A stretch of 64,000 nt of DNA from Pseudoalteromonas luteoviolacea H33-S (GCF_001625695.1 NZ_AUXY01000070.1:1-64000); one strand, 5' to 3'; shown: positions 30,906 through 41,002, numbered from the stretch's first letter. Notes: generated by a model not told the origin, from the letters alone. Numbers and translations are program-made.

Positions 30906-31865
30906 TTAACTTTCAGTATGGTTGAGTTTTGCTTCAATCGCATCAAAAAACATGTCCATAATAGATATATCGTACGCAGCTTCAATTTCCTTAACACAAG
31001 TCGGTGCGGTTACGTTGATTTCGGTGAGCTTATCGCCAATGATATCTAAGCCCACAAATAGCAACCCTTTTTCTTTTAGAGTCGGTGCAACGGCTTCTGC
31101 AATTATGCGATCACTGTTGCTAATAGGTCTTGCTTCACCACGACCGCCAGCAGCCAAGTTGCCGCGAGTTTCACCACCTTGTGGGATACGTGCTAAGCAA
31201 TATGGAATGACTTCGCCATCAACGACTAATACGCGTTTATCCCCCTGCTTTATTTCAGGGATATAATTTTGCGCCATCGCAAATCTGCTACCGTGCTCTG
31301 TCAGTGTTTCACAGATCACACCGATATTAGGGTCGTTGTGTTGCACCCTAAAAATAGAGGCCCCACCCATACCGTCGAGCGGCTTTAAAATAATATCTTG
31401 ATGTTTATCTAAAAAGGCTCTGATCTGTGCTGCACTTCGAGTAACGAGAGTGTCAGGTGTATGCTCGCTAAACCAAGCAGTGAAAAGCTTTTCATTGGCA
31501 TCTCTTAAGCTTTGCGGTTTGTTAACGACTAGGGTACCTGCTAATTCCGCTCGCTCTAGGATATAGGTTGCGTAGATATACTCAGTATCAAAAGGCGGAT
31601 CTTTGCGCATCAAAATCACATCTAGGTCACTTAATGCGATGTCTTGCTTATCTTCTAATTCATACCAACGGCTTTCATCATTAAACACACGGGTTTTTGC
31701 GGCCGTTGCTCGACCTTCACCTTGGTACATGAACAGGTCGTCCATTTCCATGTAATACAGCTCAAATCCACGTTGTTGAGCTGCCATCATCATGGCAAAA
31801 CCGGTATCTTTTTTGATATTAAAACCACTGATTGGATCTGAAACTATTCCAAGTTTGACTGCCAT
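30906..31865 (-). CDS. gshB: Glutathione synthetase
   Basis: Second step of glutathione synthesis: ligates glycine to gamma-glutamylcysteine using ATP. It is an ATP-grasp enzyme of 319 residues (E. coli 316). Conserved blocks are LGIVSDPISGFNIKKDT, ILKPLDGMGGASIFR and the C-terminal INVTAPTCVKEIE. The ATG at 31865 gives the family N-terminus (MAVKLGIV); an upstream in-frame start would add 21 unrelated residues. It heads the gshB-yqgE-ruvX unit. Confidence 0.97.
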   Translation of the reverse strand: MAVKLGIVSDPISGFNIKKDTGFAMMMAAQQRGFELYYMEMDDLFMYQGEGRATAAKTRVFNDESRWYELEDKQDIALSDLDVILMRKDPPFDTEYIYATYILERAELAGTLVVNKPQSLRDANEKLFTAWFSEHTPDTLVTRSAAQIRAFLDKHQDIILKPLDGMGGASIFRVQHNDPNIGVICETLTEHGSRFAMAQNYIPEIKQGDKRVLVVDGEVIPYCLARIPQGGETRGNLAAGGRGEARPISNSDRIIAEAVAPTLKEKGLLFVGLDIIGDKLTEINVTAPTCVKEIEAAYDISIMDMFFDAIEAKLNHTES

Positions 31866-31972
31866 CGCCGTTACCTTATGTGTTATTTTCGATGTAAGTG
31901 AATAAGTGCTTAGCAGCCAAATTACCATGACTGACTGCTAACTTACTATAATATGAGGGCTTATAAACGGAT

Positions 31973-32707
31973 TTAAAGGGCCAAATCTCCAAACTGTAAC
32001 TGTAAAGCACTTAAAACAGTTAATGCAGCGGTCTCAGTTCGTAGCACTCTAGGTCCAATTTTTATGTCGATAAACCCTTGCTCTGTTGTGTTAGTCATTT
32101 CGTCATCAGTAAAGCCACCCTCAGGCCCAACTAAAAAGCGCACACCTTGCTCCGGTGCTGGCAAAGTCTTGATAGAGTGATCTGCTCTTGGGTGTAAAGT
32201 GAGTTTTAGTTCTTCACTTTGTTGACTTAACCATTGCTCTAACGTGATAGGCGGATGCACGATAGGAACGAAGTTCCTGCCTGATTGTTCTGCCGCAGAA
32301 ATCGCAATTTTTTGCCATTGCTGATGTTTTTTGGCTAGCCGTTCGCCACTGAGTTTCACACCGCATCGCGTGGTAAATAATGGTGTTATTTCACTGACAC
32401 CGAGCTCCACTGATTTTTGGATAGTAAAGTCCATCTTATCGCCACGAGAAATACCCTGACCAAGGTGAACTTTTAGAGTTGACTCAACGCATTTATCGAC
32501 AAATTCGAAAGGGGTAACCTCGACCGCTTTTTTTGAGATAGCGGTGATCTTTGCTAAGTATTCACCTCCTTGACCGTTAAACAGACTGACGTGTTCACCT
32601 TCTTTCATTCTGAGTACACGCGCAATATGCCCTGCAGCATCCTCATCTAAAGTCGTAGCTTGATTAATAACTAAGTCCGATGGTTGGTAAATATGTGGAA
32701 TTCGCAT
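31973..32707 (-). CDS. rsmE: 16S rRNA m3U1498 methyltransferase
   Basis: SPOUT-class methyltransferase that makes m3U1498 in 16S rRNA. The N-terminal PUA-like region (RIPHIYQPSDL, AGHIARVLRM) and the SAM-binding knot LVGPEGGFTDDE are clear. The ATG at 32707 gives 244 residues (E. coli 243). An in-frame ATG eleven codons upstream does not fit the family. It lies 107 bases upstream of gshB on the same strand. Confidence 0.96.
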   Translation of the reverse strand: MRIPHIYQPSDLVINQATTLDEDAAGHIARVLRMKEGEHVSLFNGQGGEYLAKITAISKKAVEVTPFEFVDKCVESTLKVHLGQGISRGDKMDFTIQKSVELGVSEITPLFTTRCGVKLSGERLAKKHQQWQKIAISAAEQSGRNFVPIVHPPITLEQWLSQQSEELKLTLHPRADHSIKTLPAPEQGVRFLVGPEGGFTDDEMTNTTEQGFIDIKIGPRVLRTETAALTVLSALQLQFGDLAL

Positions 32708-32804
32708 AGTGTTGAATGTCTCAATTGAATATGCGCTCATGTTAAGGTTTTCGTGGTCATGAGTCTAGAAAACATGACAGGTGATAGAGTGTGGTGTCAC
32801 AGCG

Positions 32805-33281
32805 TTAATCAGTGGTATCTGTTTTCAATACAACAAATTCGCTAAATGTATCGTGCTTGGTTGCCGCTAAACTAGAATTACACGTCAGGTGGTTATTGTT
32901 AAACGCGTCATTTACGCGGTGATAATCGTAGCCATTGGCTAATTGTTCAATGGTGTAACGTTCTGCGTGCAGTGAATTGAAGATAAACTTTTGCTTTTCG
33001 TCTGCTAGATTGTAGTCGAGCGCATAAATGAGCACCCCTTGGATTTTGTGGTGTTCATGTAAATAGGTGGCGAGCTCAGAGACGCTTATCTCATTGTCAA
33101 AGTCACAGTAACTGTAATCCTTGATTTGATCTTTAAACATCATTTTGAGCATCTGCTTTGTATTGTCGCCAGCGATAATTAATTGACTGGGGGTGTCAGG
33201 GGCGAGAGATTTAACAAACTCGACAAATTCCTGACTAAACTCCCAGTTGCTGTCTACAAGTAAAAAGTTATCTAATTTCAA
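32805..33281 (-). CDS. Hypothetical protein
   Basis: A 158-residue soluble acidic protein without a recognised family. Alternating hydrophobic strands and helices (NFLLVDS, QLIIAGD, GVLIYALDY) suggest an alpha/beta fold. No signal peptide or membrane span is seen. It follows the DUF350 gene by 46 bases, so the two may be co-transcribed. Confidence 0.6.
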   Translation of the reverse strand: MKLDNFLLVDSNWEFSQEFVEFVKSLAPDTPSQLIIAGDNTKQMLKMMFKDQIKDYSYCDFDNEISVSELATYLHEHHKIQGVLIYALDYNLADEKQKFIFNSLHAERYTIEQLANGYDYHRVNDAFNNNHLTCNSSLAATKHDTFSEFVVLKTDTTD

Positions 33282-33327
33282 GGACGTAAGTCTCCAGAAT
33301 TAAGATATCCATAATCTAGTTAGGCGT

Positions 33328-34221
33328 TTAAATTGAAAACATGTTTATTAGTAAATAGCCCATGCTACAAAAAACAGCAAATTCTAAGCAGGCAATCCCA
33401 ATATTATCTTGGTGGTCAACCTCTAGACCTATATCTACTTTTGGCAGCACAATGACGACCATTAAGCGGCTAAATACGTACAATAAAAACCACATAAAAA
33501 TAGAATGCATGACTACGGTGAGTAGGTTATCAACGATTTTATCTGGGTAGCTGGGGGCGCTGTGTAATCCAGCATAAATAGCCAATGCTAAGCCAATCGT
33601 CTTGCCAGCATAGCGGATCCCTATCGACGTATTGGCCAAACTAAAATTATACTGCAAAGATGCGCCTTGATTTTTCCTCGCAAATCGAGATTCGCGTATC
33701 TTGCTATCAAGTGCAAAGACACCCTGTAAAAACAAAAAGCAGATGCTGACGATAAGTAGAGCTTGCAGTGAGCTTGGCGTTAACCAGTGATACAAGCCAA
33801 GTACCAAAATACAATTGCCAATCAGCATGCCAGAATCGACAAGCGCTGCGCAGACGTTTTGTTTGAGGATGGCTTGTGTCTCGTTAAAGCGGTATAGGAT
33901 CCACTTCCTATGAATTGCTTGGCCGATATAGATAAAGAACCATATTAGTATGAGTGGTAGAACGATCTGAGTGTGTAACAGTGATAACTCAAATGTCTTT
34001 AAGTGACCAAAAAAATATCCAGTGCTTGCACATAACACGGCAACTTTTGCTGCATAGTTAATGCCTAGCGCAAAGTTATCATGTTGAGCTAACTCTTTTT
34101 TTAAATGCATTTTGGCACGCATTTGAACCGTGACTCTCAGACACATTAATGCCACAAAGGCGAGAAATAAACCGCTTAAAAAGGTCAAAAAATTGCTGTT
34201 TTCTAAAGACAAGTAACTCAT
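33328..34221 (-). CDS. DUF350 family membrane protein
   Basis: A 297-residue integral membrane protein with about eight hydrophobic segments in two similar halves. Each half ends in a pattern such as ALGINYAAKVAVLCAS or SIGIRYAGKTIGLALA, matching tandem DUF350 (YjfL-like) units. Function unknown. The ATG at 34221 is chosen because the hydrophobic region begins soon after it. An in-frame ATG at 34281 would add 20 residues but leave only 20 bases to the divergent glnE start. Neither has a strong ribosome site. Confidence 0.75.
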   Translation of the reverse strand: MSYLSLENSNFLTFLSGLFLAFVALMCLRVTVQMRAKMHLKKELAQHDNFALGINYAAKVAVLCASTGYFFGHLKTFELSLLHTQIVLPLILIWFFIYIGQAIHRKWILYRFNETQAILKQNVCAALVDSGMLIGNCILVLGLYHWLTPSSLQALLIVSICFLFLQGVFALDSKIRESRFARKNQGASLQYNFSLANTSIGIRYAGKTIGLALAIYAGLHSAPSYPDKIVDNLLTVVMHSIFMWFLLYVFSRLMVVIVLPKVDIGLEVDHQDNIGIACLEFAVFCSMGYLLINMFSI

Positions 34222-34301
34222 GCTCGGTGTAAGGTTGTTGTTATTTAGCGTTACTATAACATCGCACAACAAATGAGCCATAAAGCACTGGAGGTTTTTC
34301 T

Positions 34302-37097
34302 ATGGAACAAGGCCAATTAAGTCCCGAGTTAACAGCTTTAGCGCAGCAGCGTTTTACTGAGCTATTTCCAGGACATGCTTTAAATCCACAAGCTTTGAGG
34401 CTATTGGCACTCAGTGACTTCGCTTATCGCATACTCTCTCAATACCCACAGTGGTTTGACTGGTTACTTAATGAAAACGCGATGAATTGCCGAGATATAG
34501 AACCTGCACTGACAGACGAGCTGGAAGTGTTAACAGAGGCACAGTGCTTTGCTCAATTAAGAGTTTACCGCAAACGGTTTTGGTTAAAACTGATGTGGCT
34601 TGATTTGGTGATGAGTAACGATATTGCTGACAGCATTGAATACCAATCGAGACTTAGTGAACAACTCATTGATAGTGCTAATCAATGGGCATTTGCTCAA
34701 GTCGCGAAAAGCAATGGTATGCCACTGGATGACGCGCAATCACCCTTACCTATGCTTGTGTTGGGAATGGGAAAGCTGGGCGGACAGGAGCTGAATTTTT
34801 CATCTGATATTGATTTGATATTTACCTATCCACTGTCGGTGAAGACGCAAGGTGGGCGCCGCAGTATAGAAGCGCAAGTTTTTTATACGAAGGTGGCCCA
34901 AAAGTTAATTGCTGCGCTTGACCATCGAACAGCAGATGGGCAAGTGTTCAGGGTTGATATGCGGTTAAGGCCATTTGGAGAAAGTGGCCCGTTGGTCATG
35001 AGCTTTTCTGCGATGGAAGATTACTATCAAGATCAAGGTCGAGAGTGGGAGCGTTACGCGATGCTCAAAGCGCGCTTGCTCGGTCAACCAAACCCGTATT
35101 GGGGTGAGTTTAAAGCGTTAATCAAACCTTTTGTATTTCGCCGATATATTGATTTTTCTGTGATTGAGTCACTGCGCAAAATGAAACATATGATAGCGCA
35201 AGAAGTCAGAAGAAAAGGGCTGATCAATAATATCAAATTAGGTGCAGGTGGGATCAGAGAGGTTGAATTTATTGTTCAAGCGTTGCAAATGATCCGAGGT
35301 GGACGGGAACCTGATCTGCAGACGCCGTCACTGTTAAGTGCGTTGAGCATATTAGCGCGACAAGAGGTGATCCCAAGTTCTGTCGCATCAGGGTTGAGAT
35401 CGCAGTACTTGTTACTGCGTCGGGTTGAGCAGTACTTGCAAGCTTTTAATGATGAGCAAACACAAACTTTACCTGACGACACGCTGAATCAAAGCCGATT
35501 GTGCGCATTGTTAGGTCTGCCAGAATATGCGCAGCTGGTGGATTATCTTGAACAGGCTCAAGCCCAGATAAGGGCTGAGTTTTCTCAGGTGATTGGTGAG
35601 GAACCCCATGATACGCAGACGTTAAAGGCATGCTTTATCTCTGCTTGGGAATATCAGGATGTGAGCTACTTAGACATCGAATTCAGTGAGCAAGCGCACA
35701 GTTTGTGGCAAAACACCTTAAATCTTTTTTACACAGACATAACCAAAAAACAGATTGGTGTGCGAGGGCGTGATGTGCTCGATAAACTCATGCCTTTGGT
35801 GCTCAGTGAAATTACGCCATTAAACTCGCCGCAAGTGTTAGAGCGTGTGCTTGGCGTGATCTCTAAAGTCGCTTCTCGTACTGCTTACCTAGAGTTGCTT
35901 TATGAAAATCTAGGCGCCCTTAAGCAGCTGATTAAGCTGTGCTCTCACAGCGCATGGATCGCACAACAGATTGCACGATATCCTATTTTGCTAGATGAGC
36001 TTATTGACCCTGCTGTGCTTTATCGTCCGCTACCACTCAATGCATATTACAATGAAATCCAGCAGTACTTTTTGCGTATTGATCCTCAAGACCTTGAGCT
36101 ACAAATGGAAGCGCTCCGTCAATTTAAGCAAACACAGCAACTAAGAATAGCCGCTGCGGATGCAACTGGGGTGTTAGATATTATGAAAGTCAGCGATCAC
36201 TTAACGGCTTTAGCTGAATCAATTGTCGCCAAAGCTGTTGATATTGCATGGGGGCAAATGACAGCGAGGTACGGTGCGCCTCAGGGGACCTCCTCAGAAG
36301 CAAAAGGCTTTGCAGTGATAGCGTATGGTAAAGCTGGTGGATTTGAATTGGGATACGACTCTGATTTGGATCTGGTGTTTGTCCACAACTGTGATGGGCA
36401 AAGCAAAACCACAGGTGATAAATCAATCGCCTCAAGACAGTTTTATCTCAAAATGGCGCAGCGTTTGATGCATTTATTTAATACCCGTACGCTTTCGGGG
36501 ATTTTATATGAACTAGATACCCGGTTGAGGCCAGAAGGAAATTCAGGCTTACTTGCCATTAATATTGAAAGCTATCACCAATATTTACGCGAGCAGGCTT
36601 GGACATGGGAACATCAGGCTCTAGTGAGAGCGCGCATAATAGTGGGCGAAGAAGTGATGGCGAAACGCTTCTATTCGATTCGACACGATATTTTGTGCCA
36701 GCAGCGTGATACAGCAAAGTTGCAATCGGATATTGTGACAATGCGTGAAAAAATGCGCAAACATTTATCTCAAGACTCCTCGCTTGTGTTTGATTTAAAG
36801 CAAGGTCTGGGTGGTATGACGGATATTGAGTTTTTAGCGCAATATCTGGTATTAGCATTCGCTTATGATTACAAAGCGTTGACACGCTACTCGGATAATA
36901 TTCGGATCTTTGAATTGGCCAGCCAAGAATCAGTCATAAGTAGTGATGAAAAAAGCACGCTTACACAGGTTTACTGTCAGCTAAGAGAGCATTATCACCT
37001 TAATAGTTTGAATAGTTCCGGTAAAACAGTAGATGCTGTACTGCTGTCTGAGCAAAGCAAATGTGTTAGAGAAATTTGGCAGGCCTACTTGCAGTAG
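34302..37097 (+). CDS. glnE: Glutamine synthetase adenylyltransferase/deadenylase
   Basis: Bifunctional enzyme that adenylylates (inactivates) glutamine synthetase and removes the AMP again, under PII control. Two nucleotidyltransferase centres are visible: GMGKLGGQELNFSSDIDLIF in the N-terminal half and YGKAGGFELGYDSDLDLVF in the C-terminal half. Each is followed by its R-x-DxRLRP block (VDMRLRPFGESGPL; LDTRLRPEGNSGLL). Length is 931 residues (E. coli 946). GGAGG precedes the ATG. A weak inverted repeat (37081-37104) spans the stop codon and may help termination. Confidence 0.97.
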   Translation: MEQGQLSPELTALAQQRFTELFPGHALNPQALRLLALSDFAYRILSQYPQWFDWLLNENAMNCRDIEPALTDELEVLTEAQCFAQLRVYRKRFWLKLMWLDLVMSNDIADSIEYQSRLSEQLIDSANQWAFAQVAKSNGMPLDDAQSPLPMLVLGMGKLGGQELNFSSDIDLIFTYPLSVKTQGGRRSIEAQVFYTKVAQKLIAALDHRTADGQVFRVDMRLRPFGESGPLVMSFSAMEDYYQDQGREWERYAMLKARLLGQPNPYWGEFKALIKPFVFRRYIDFSVIESLRKMKHMIAQEVRRKGLINNIKLGAGGIREVEFIVQALQMIRGGREPDLQTPSLLSALSILARQEVIPSSVASGLRSQYLLLRRVEQYLQAFNDEQTQTLPDDTLNQSRLCALLGLPEYAQLVDYLEQAQAQIRAEFSQVIGEEPHDTQTLKACFISAWEYQDVSYLDIEFSEQAHSLWQNTLNLFYTDITKKQIGVRGRDVLDKLMPLVLSEITPLNSPQVLERVLGVISKVASRTAYLELLYENLGALKQLIKLCSHSAWIAQQIARYPILLDELIDPAVLYRPLPLNAYYNEIQQYFLRIDPQDLELQMEALRQFKQTQQLRIAAADATGVLDIMKVSDHLTALAESIVAKAVDIAWGQMTARYGAPQGTSSEAKGFAVIAYGKAGGFELGYDSDLDLVFVHNCDGQSKTTGDKSIASRQFYLKMAQRLMHLFNTRTLSGILYELDTRLRPEGNSGLLAINIESYHQYLREQAWTWEHQALVRARIIVGEEVMAKRFYSIRHDILCQQRDTAKLQSDIVTMREKMRKHLSQDSSLVFDLKQGLGGMTDIEFLAQYLVLAFAYDYKALTRYSDNIRIFELASQESVISSDEKSTLTQVYCQLREHYHLNSLNSSGKTVDAVLLSEQSKCVREIWQAYLQ

Positions 37098-37116
37098 TAG
37101 GCCTTAAAATTAGAAC

Positions 37117-37725
37117 TTAGTTTGTTAGTCTGCGGCAATTTTCACGCACGAAGACGGAGGGTTTTTCTGTTATCACTGCGGCGCGTTGGCGGTGGCAAAA
37201 AAAGGTATATACCTCGAATTCAAAATCATCATTGATGGCACGACCGACTTGATACAGGGCACTGACAAAATCTGAGTCAACACGAAAGTTTTGCTTTACA
37301 ACGTAATCTTTACTCAGGTACCAAAATAGTTCGATGTCTTCTTTTTTTGCATAATTGGTGAGTACACTTTTTAAGGTATTACCCATCTCAAAACGACGAG
37401 GTTGGCTCTCCCCTGTCCATCTCTGGTGCGTTGGCTTCACGACAAGTCCGCGTTGAGCGAGTGCATCATCGAGTGGGAAAGTGGGTTTACCAATATCCAT
37501 CACAAATTTTTCCCGCTCAGTGTCACGTTCATTAACGCGGTTTCTGTAATTAGCGTAAAACTGTGATAGGCCTTGGGCCGCGGCATTTGTCGTTTCCTTG
37601 AACTCCATTTTTGGAATATTACCGTATAAAAAATAATACGCTGCCCACACGAGTACTGCGCCTAGTGTAAGGTGTCTAGTCCAAAACCACATTGCCGATA
37701 TTCGTTTTTTATTTTTTCTAGCCAT
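37117..37725 (-). CDS. TcpQ-like C-terminal domain membrane protein
   Basis: A 202-residue protein with a basic N-terminus and one membrane segment at about 12-32, leaving a periplasmic domain. The C-terminal region (MGNTLKSVLTNYAKKEDIELFWYL) resembles the TcpQ (toxin co-regulated pilus biosynthesis Q) domain. No pilus genes lie nearby, so a pilus role is not implied. It follows lpxL by 31 bases and is convergent with glnE. Confidence 0.65.
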   Translation of the reverse strand: MARKNKKRISAMWFWTRHLTLGAVLVWAAYYFLYGNIPKMEFKETTNAAAQGLSQFYANYRNRVNERDTEREKFVMDIGKPTFPLDDALAQRGLVVKPTHQRWTGESQPRRFEMGNTLKSVLTNYAKKEDIELFWYLSKDYVVKQNFRVDSDFVSALYQVGRAINDDFEFEVYTFFCHRQRAAVITEKPSVFVRENCRRLTN

Positions 37726-37756
37726 TTTATTTTAGTTCGACGTCGTTGTTTAATTT

Positions 37757-38680
37757 CTAATAATACGAAGGCGCATCTTTATCTGGTCGTGTTTTGAAGC
37801 GTCTATGCAACCACATATATTGTTCAGGTGCTTCCATTATAGATTGCTCCATTCGCTTGTTTACTCGTGTGACATCATGATTTTCATTATCACTTGGAAA
37901 CTCAGCCATCGCTGGCTTAATAGTGATGTGGTATTTACCTTGTTTATCACGTAAACCCACTAAGCTCAATGTCTCACACTTTTGACTAGAAGCAAATAGT
38001 AATGTACCTGTTGTTGTAGCTGCATCTGGCACTGCAAAAAATGGTGCAAATTCACAGCGCTTTCTACCATAGTCTTGATCTGGTAGGTAATAGCAAACCT
38101 TTTTATTATGCAGTGCTTTGAGCAACCCTTTTACATCTCGTTTGCCAATCAAAAATTCATTAGAGCGCAATCTGCCTTTGGTCATGAAGTATTCCATGAG
38201 CGGGTTATTATGGGGACGATAAAAGCCGATACCTTGAGTATCCGTGCCCAGCACTCTTCCTAACATTTCTAAATGCAGCATATGAGGCACAAGGAGTAAG
38301 ACTCCTTTACCATTATTACGCGCTGTCTCAAAGTGTTCTAACCCTGAAATAGATCCGACAGCGCGCTTAATTCGCCATTCTGGCCACCACCAAGCCATAC
38401 CGGTTTCAAAAGTAGCTATACCGGTATTTTCCATATTTTTTAATACCATGGCATTTCGCTGTTGCTCGTCCATATCAGGGAAGCACAGCTTGAGGTTAAC
38501 CTCAGCAATTTTACGACGTTTTTTTAAAAATCGATGCACAATTCGCCCAAGCAGTTTGCCGAGCATGAATTGCATCTTTTGAGGGAGCCAAGACAAAGAG
38601 TATAAAACGATAACACCGATCCAAGTTAGCCAGAACTTAGGTGCTAAAAATTGCAATTTAAATGTTGGATTATGGACCAA
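37757..38680 (-). CDS. lpxL: Lipid A late acyltransferase (LpxL/LpxP family)
   Basis: Transfers a secondary acyl chain (lauroyl or related) to Kdo2-lipid IVA at the inner membrane. The catalytic HxxxxD/E motif is HMLHLE, with His133 and Glu138, matching the E. coli LpxL positions. An N-terminal hydrophobic anchor lies at about 17-33. Length is 307 residues (E. coli 306). It cannot be told from sequence alone whether it prefers laurate or palmitoleate (lpxP). Confidence 0.92.
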   Translation of the reverse strand: MVHNPTFKLQFLAPKFWLTWIGVIVLYSLSWLPQKMQFMLGKLLGRIVHRFLKKRRKIAEVNLKLCFPDMDEQQRNAMVLKNMENTGIATFETGMAWWWPEWRIKRAVGSISGLEHFETARNNGKGVLLLVPHMLHLEMLGRVLGTDTQGIGFYRPHNNPLMEYFMTKGRLRSNEFLIGKRDVKGLLKALHNKKVCYYLPDQDYGRKRCEFAPFFAVPDAATTTGTLLFASSQKCETLSLVGLRDKQGKYHITIKPAMAEFPSDNENHDVTRVNKRMEQSIMEAPEQYMWLHRRFKTRPDKDAPSYY

Positions 38681-38765
38681 GTGGAATACTCTCGTACAGC
38701 TATAAAAGAGCGTAGTTTATCGAGAACGGCTGTGATGCTCAAGTGGAGGCGGAGAATGGTAGGAA

Positions 38766-38796
38766 ATATCAGACCAGCGACCTGCTGATCTGATAT
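38766..38796 (-). terminator. Probable terminator of tolC
   Basis: A 13-bp stem with one T-G wobble (38766-38778 with 38784-38796) and a 5-base loop, ten bases beyond the tolC stop on the minus strand. The T-run after it is short (TTTCC). Confidence 0.6.
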
Positions 38797-38805
38797 TGTA
38801 TACAA

Positions 38806-40155
38806 TTAAAGCGCAGCCTGAAGGCCTCTATTGATCGCTTCTAAATCTGCTCGGCTTAATTCGCCTGATGCTTGTTTTAACTGTAGCGTTGAAACAATGT
38901 ATCTATAACGTAAGTTTGCTAAGTCTCGTTTTGCTCTATATAGGTTTTGCGTGCTCACTAGTACATCGACGATCGTACGAGTACCTACTTCAAAACCTGC
39001 TTCAGTCGCTTGTAATGCACTTTCCGCTGAAACAACCGCTTGCTCAAGTGCACGATAAGTCGCAACATTTGACATCACTTGGTTGTATGACGTGATAACA
39101 GAGCGTGTCACGTTACGCATTGATGCTTCTAAATCTTCGCTTGCAGCAACATAAAGAGCGCGTGCTTGATCGGTTGCAGCCACGGTGCGGCCACCAGAGT
39201 ATATAGGCACATTAAGATTTAGAGAGATGTTTGTTGAATCGCCACGTGGTGCAAGTTCTCTACCTGGAGAATTTGCGAGCGAATCACCATGAGTCGCTGT
39301 CAGCGAAAGTGTTGGATAATGGCCAGCTTGCGCTAAATCAATCTGATCTTCTGCAATTTCTAAAGATGCTTTCGCAACTTGTAACGCTAAGTTCTTCTCT
39401 TTTGCAATATCAATGAAGTTATCTGATTTTCTGTTTGGTTTAACGGTAGAAAATTTATCAGTATTCAGAGCGTTCAGTTTTGAGTGGTATTTACCCGTAA
39501 TCGTACGAAGCGTTTCACGGGCTGTTTCTACGTCATTCGTTGCAACAATTTCATTGGCCACAGATTGGTCAAACTGAGCTTGTGCTTCATGTACATCGGT
39601 GATGGCAGTCAAACCGACTTCATAACGTTGTTTGGTTTGCTCTAGCTGGCGTTCAATTGCGCGTTTTTCAGCTTGGACAAACTCTAATTTATCAAGTTCA
39701 CTTAAGACATCAAAGTAACCCTGAGCAATGCGTACAATTAGATTTTGCTTCTCTTGCTCGTATTGTGTTACTGACTGCATTGCACGCTTCTCTGCAATGG
39801 TCAGGCTTTCCCAGACACCCATGTTAAAAATGGTCTGGTTCAGTGTCAGAGTACGGCCGAAAGAATCATTCCAGCTGTCCATCACTTGATAACCTGTTGC
39901 GTCATTTTGTGTGTTTGGCGCACCAGTAGTGTCTGTATCTGAGTAACTGAAACTTAAATTTAAAGAAGGGAGCAGCTCACCAAGTGCGCTGTCTTGAGCA
40001 TATTTTTGTGCATCCGCATTTGCTTTTGCACGTAAGACAGTAGGATCATTTGCAGTTGCAATATCGTATACTTGTAATAAGTCTTCTGCGTTGGCGGCAT
40101 TGCTTGACAAAGCACAGCTCAAGCCAACCAGCATAGATAGAATGGTTTTTTTCAT
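38806..40155 (-). CDS. tolC: Outer-membrane efflux channel TolC
   Basis: Trimeric outer-membrane channel shared by efflux pumps and type I secretion. It has a signal peptide of about 23 residues (cleavage after SNAANA). Two repeats of the outer-membrane efflux protein domain follow, with long helical segments (QAQFDQSVANEIVATND) and the barrel segments LNLSFSYSD and LSLTATHG. Length is 449 residues. It is divergent from nudF, with a 211-base gap that must hold both promoters; no element there is clear enough to call. Confidence 0.95.
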   Translation of the reverse strand: MKKTILSMLVGLSCALSSNAANAEDLLQVYDIATANDPTVLRAKANADAQKYAQDSALGELLPSLNLSFSYSDTDTTGAPNTQNDATGYQVMDSWNDSFGRTLTLNQTIFNMGVWESLTIAEKRAMQSVTQYEQEKQNLIVRIAQGYFDVLSELDKLEFVQAEKRAIERQLEQTKQRYEVGLTAITDVHEAQAQFDQSVANEIVATNDVETARETLRTITGKYHSKLNALNTDKFSTVKPNRKSDNFIDIAKEKNLALQVAKASLEIAEDQIDLAQAGHYPTLSLTATHGDSLANSPGRELAPRGDSTNISLNLNVPIYSGGRTVAATDQARALYVAASEDLEASMRNVTRSVITSYNQVMSNVATYRALEQAVVSAESALQATEAGFEVGTRTIVDVLVSTQNLYRAKRDLANLRYRYIVSTLQLKQASGELSRADLEAINRGLQAAL

Positions 40156-40366
40156 TATTTGTGCAGTCCTTAGACAATTTTGATGTCAGCATGTTACCTT
40201 GTTTTAAAACAAAATCCCAACGGCTAACCAGAGATAAAGGCAAAACAAGTGTAACAGAATATAATACTTAGCAAATTCTCATGCTAGGTATACTCACGTT
40301 AATTAAGAACGTTATGGGGATAAAATAGCTTAGATTAAACCCCGTTTGATGAATGTAGGATGAAAT

Positions 40367-40987
40367 ATGAAAGAAATTAGCCAGTACAACCGAGAAAATT
40401 TGATGTTCAAGACATCTGAAAATAGGGTGCTGTACGATGGTTTTTTCAAAATTGAGGAATATGTATTTGAGCATGCGTTATTTGCCGGAGGGGTGAGTGA
40501 ACCGATCAGAAGGGAAATCCTTGAGCGAGGGCATGCCGTCGCAGTCCTTCCTTATGATCCTGTTAGCGATGAGATATTATTGATAGAGCAGATCCGAATT
40601 GGCGCGTTGGCGACGAAAGACTCACCTTGGCTGTTGGAATGTATCGCAGGCATGGCTGAAGGCAGTGACGACTTAGAAGCCGTGGCTCGAAAAGAAGCGC
40701 AAGAGGAAGCTGGTTTAGATCTTAGCGAGTTGCATTACATGCGTTCATATTTATCCAGTCCCGGCGGCACAACAGAGCGTTTGTATCTGTATCTTGCGCA
40801 AGTAAATTTGCGAGACTATCAAGGGGGGACATTTGGTTTGCCTGAAGAAGGGGAAGATATAAAAGCCCATGTTATGTCATTTGATGAGGCGATATGTAGG
40901 TTAGAATCAGAGGAAATAGATAACGCTGCGACAGTGATTAGTCTACAATGGTTAGCGCTAAACAAATCCAAGTTGTCATTTAAGTAG
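40367..40987 (+). CDS. nudF: ADP-ribose diphosphatase NudF
   Basis: Nudix hydrolase that splits ADP-ribose to AMP and ribose 5-phosphate. Length is 206 residues (E. coli 209). The Nudix box runs from Gly95 to about residue 117. Its catalytic core EAQEEAG is intact, but the first Glu of the box is Asp101 and the Arg is Lys109; both are conservative. The flanking ERGHAVAVLPYDP and the YLSPGGTTER-like SSPGGTTERLYLY segments are typical of NudF. It starts the nudF-DUF1249-cpdA-yqiA-parE-parC run, as in E. coli. Confidence 0.94.
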   Translation: MKEISQYNRENLMFKTSENRVLYDGFFKIEEYVFEHALFAGGVSEPIRREILERGHAVAVLPYDPVSDEILLIEQIRIGALATKDSPWLLECIAGMAEGSDDLEAVARKEAQEEAGLDLSELHYMRSYLSSPGGTTERLYLYLAQVNLRDYQGGTFGLPEEGEDIKAHVMSFDEAICRLESEEIDNAATVISLQWLALNKSKLSFK

Positions 40988-41002
40988 TATACAGGAGTCG
41001 CT

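Noticed and set aside
37081..37104. Terminator at the glnE stop
   Set aside because: An imperfect inverted repeat with no T-run; too weak to list separately.
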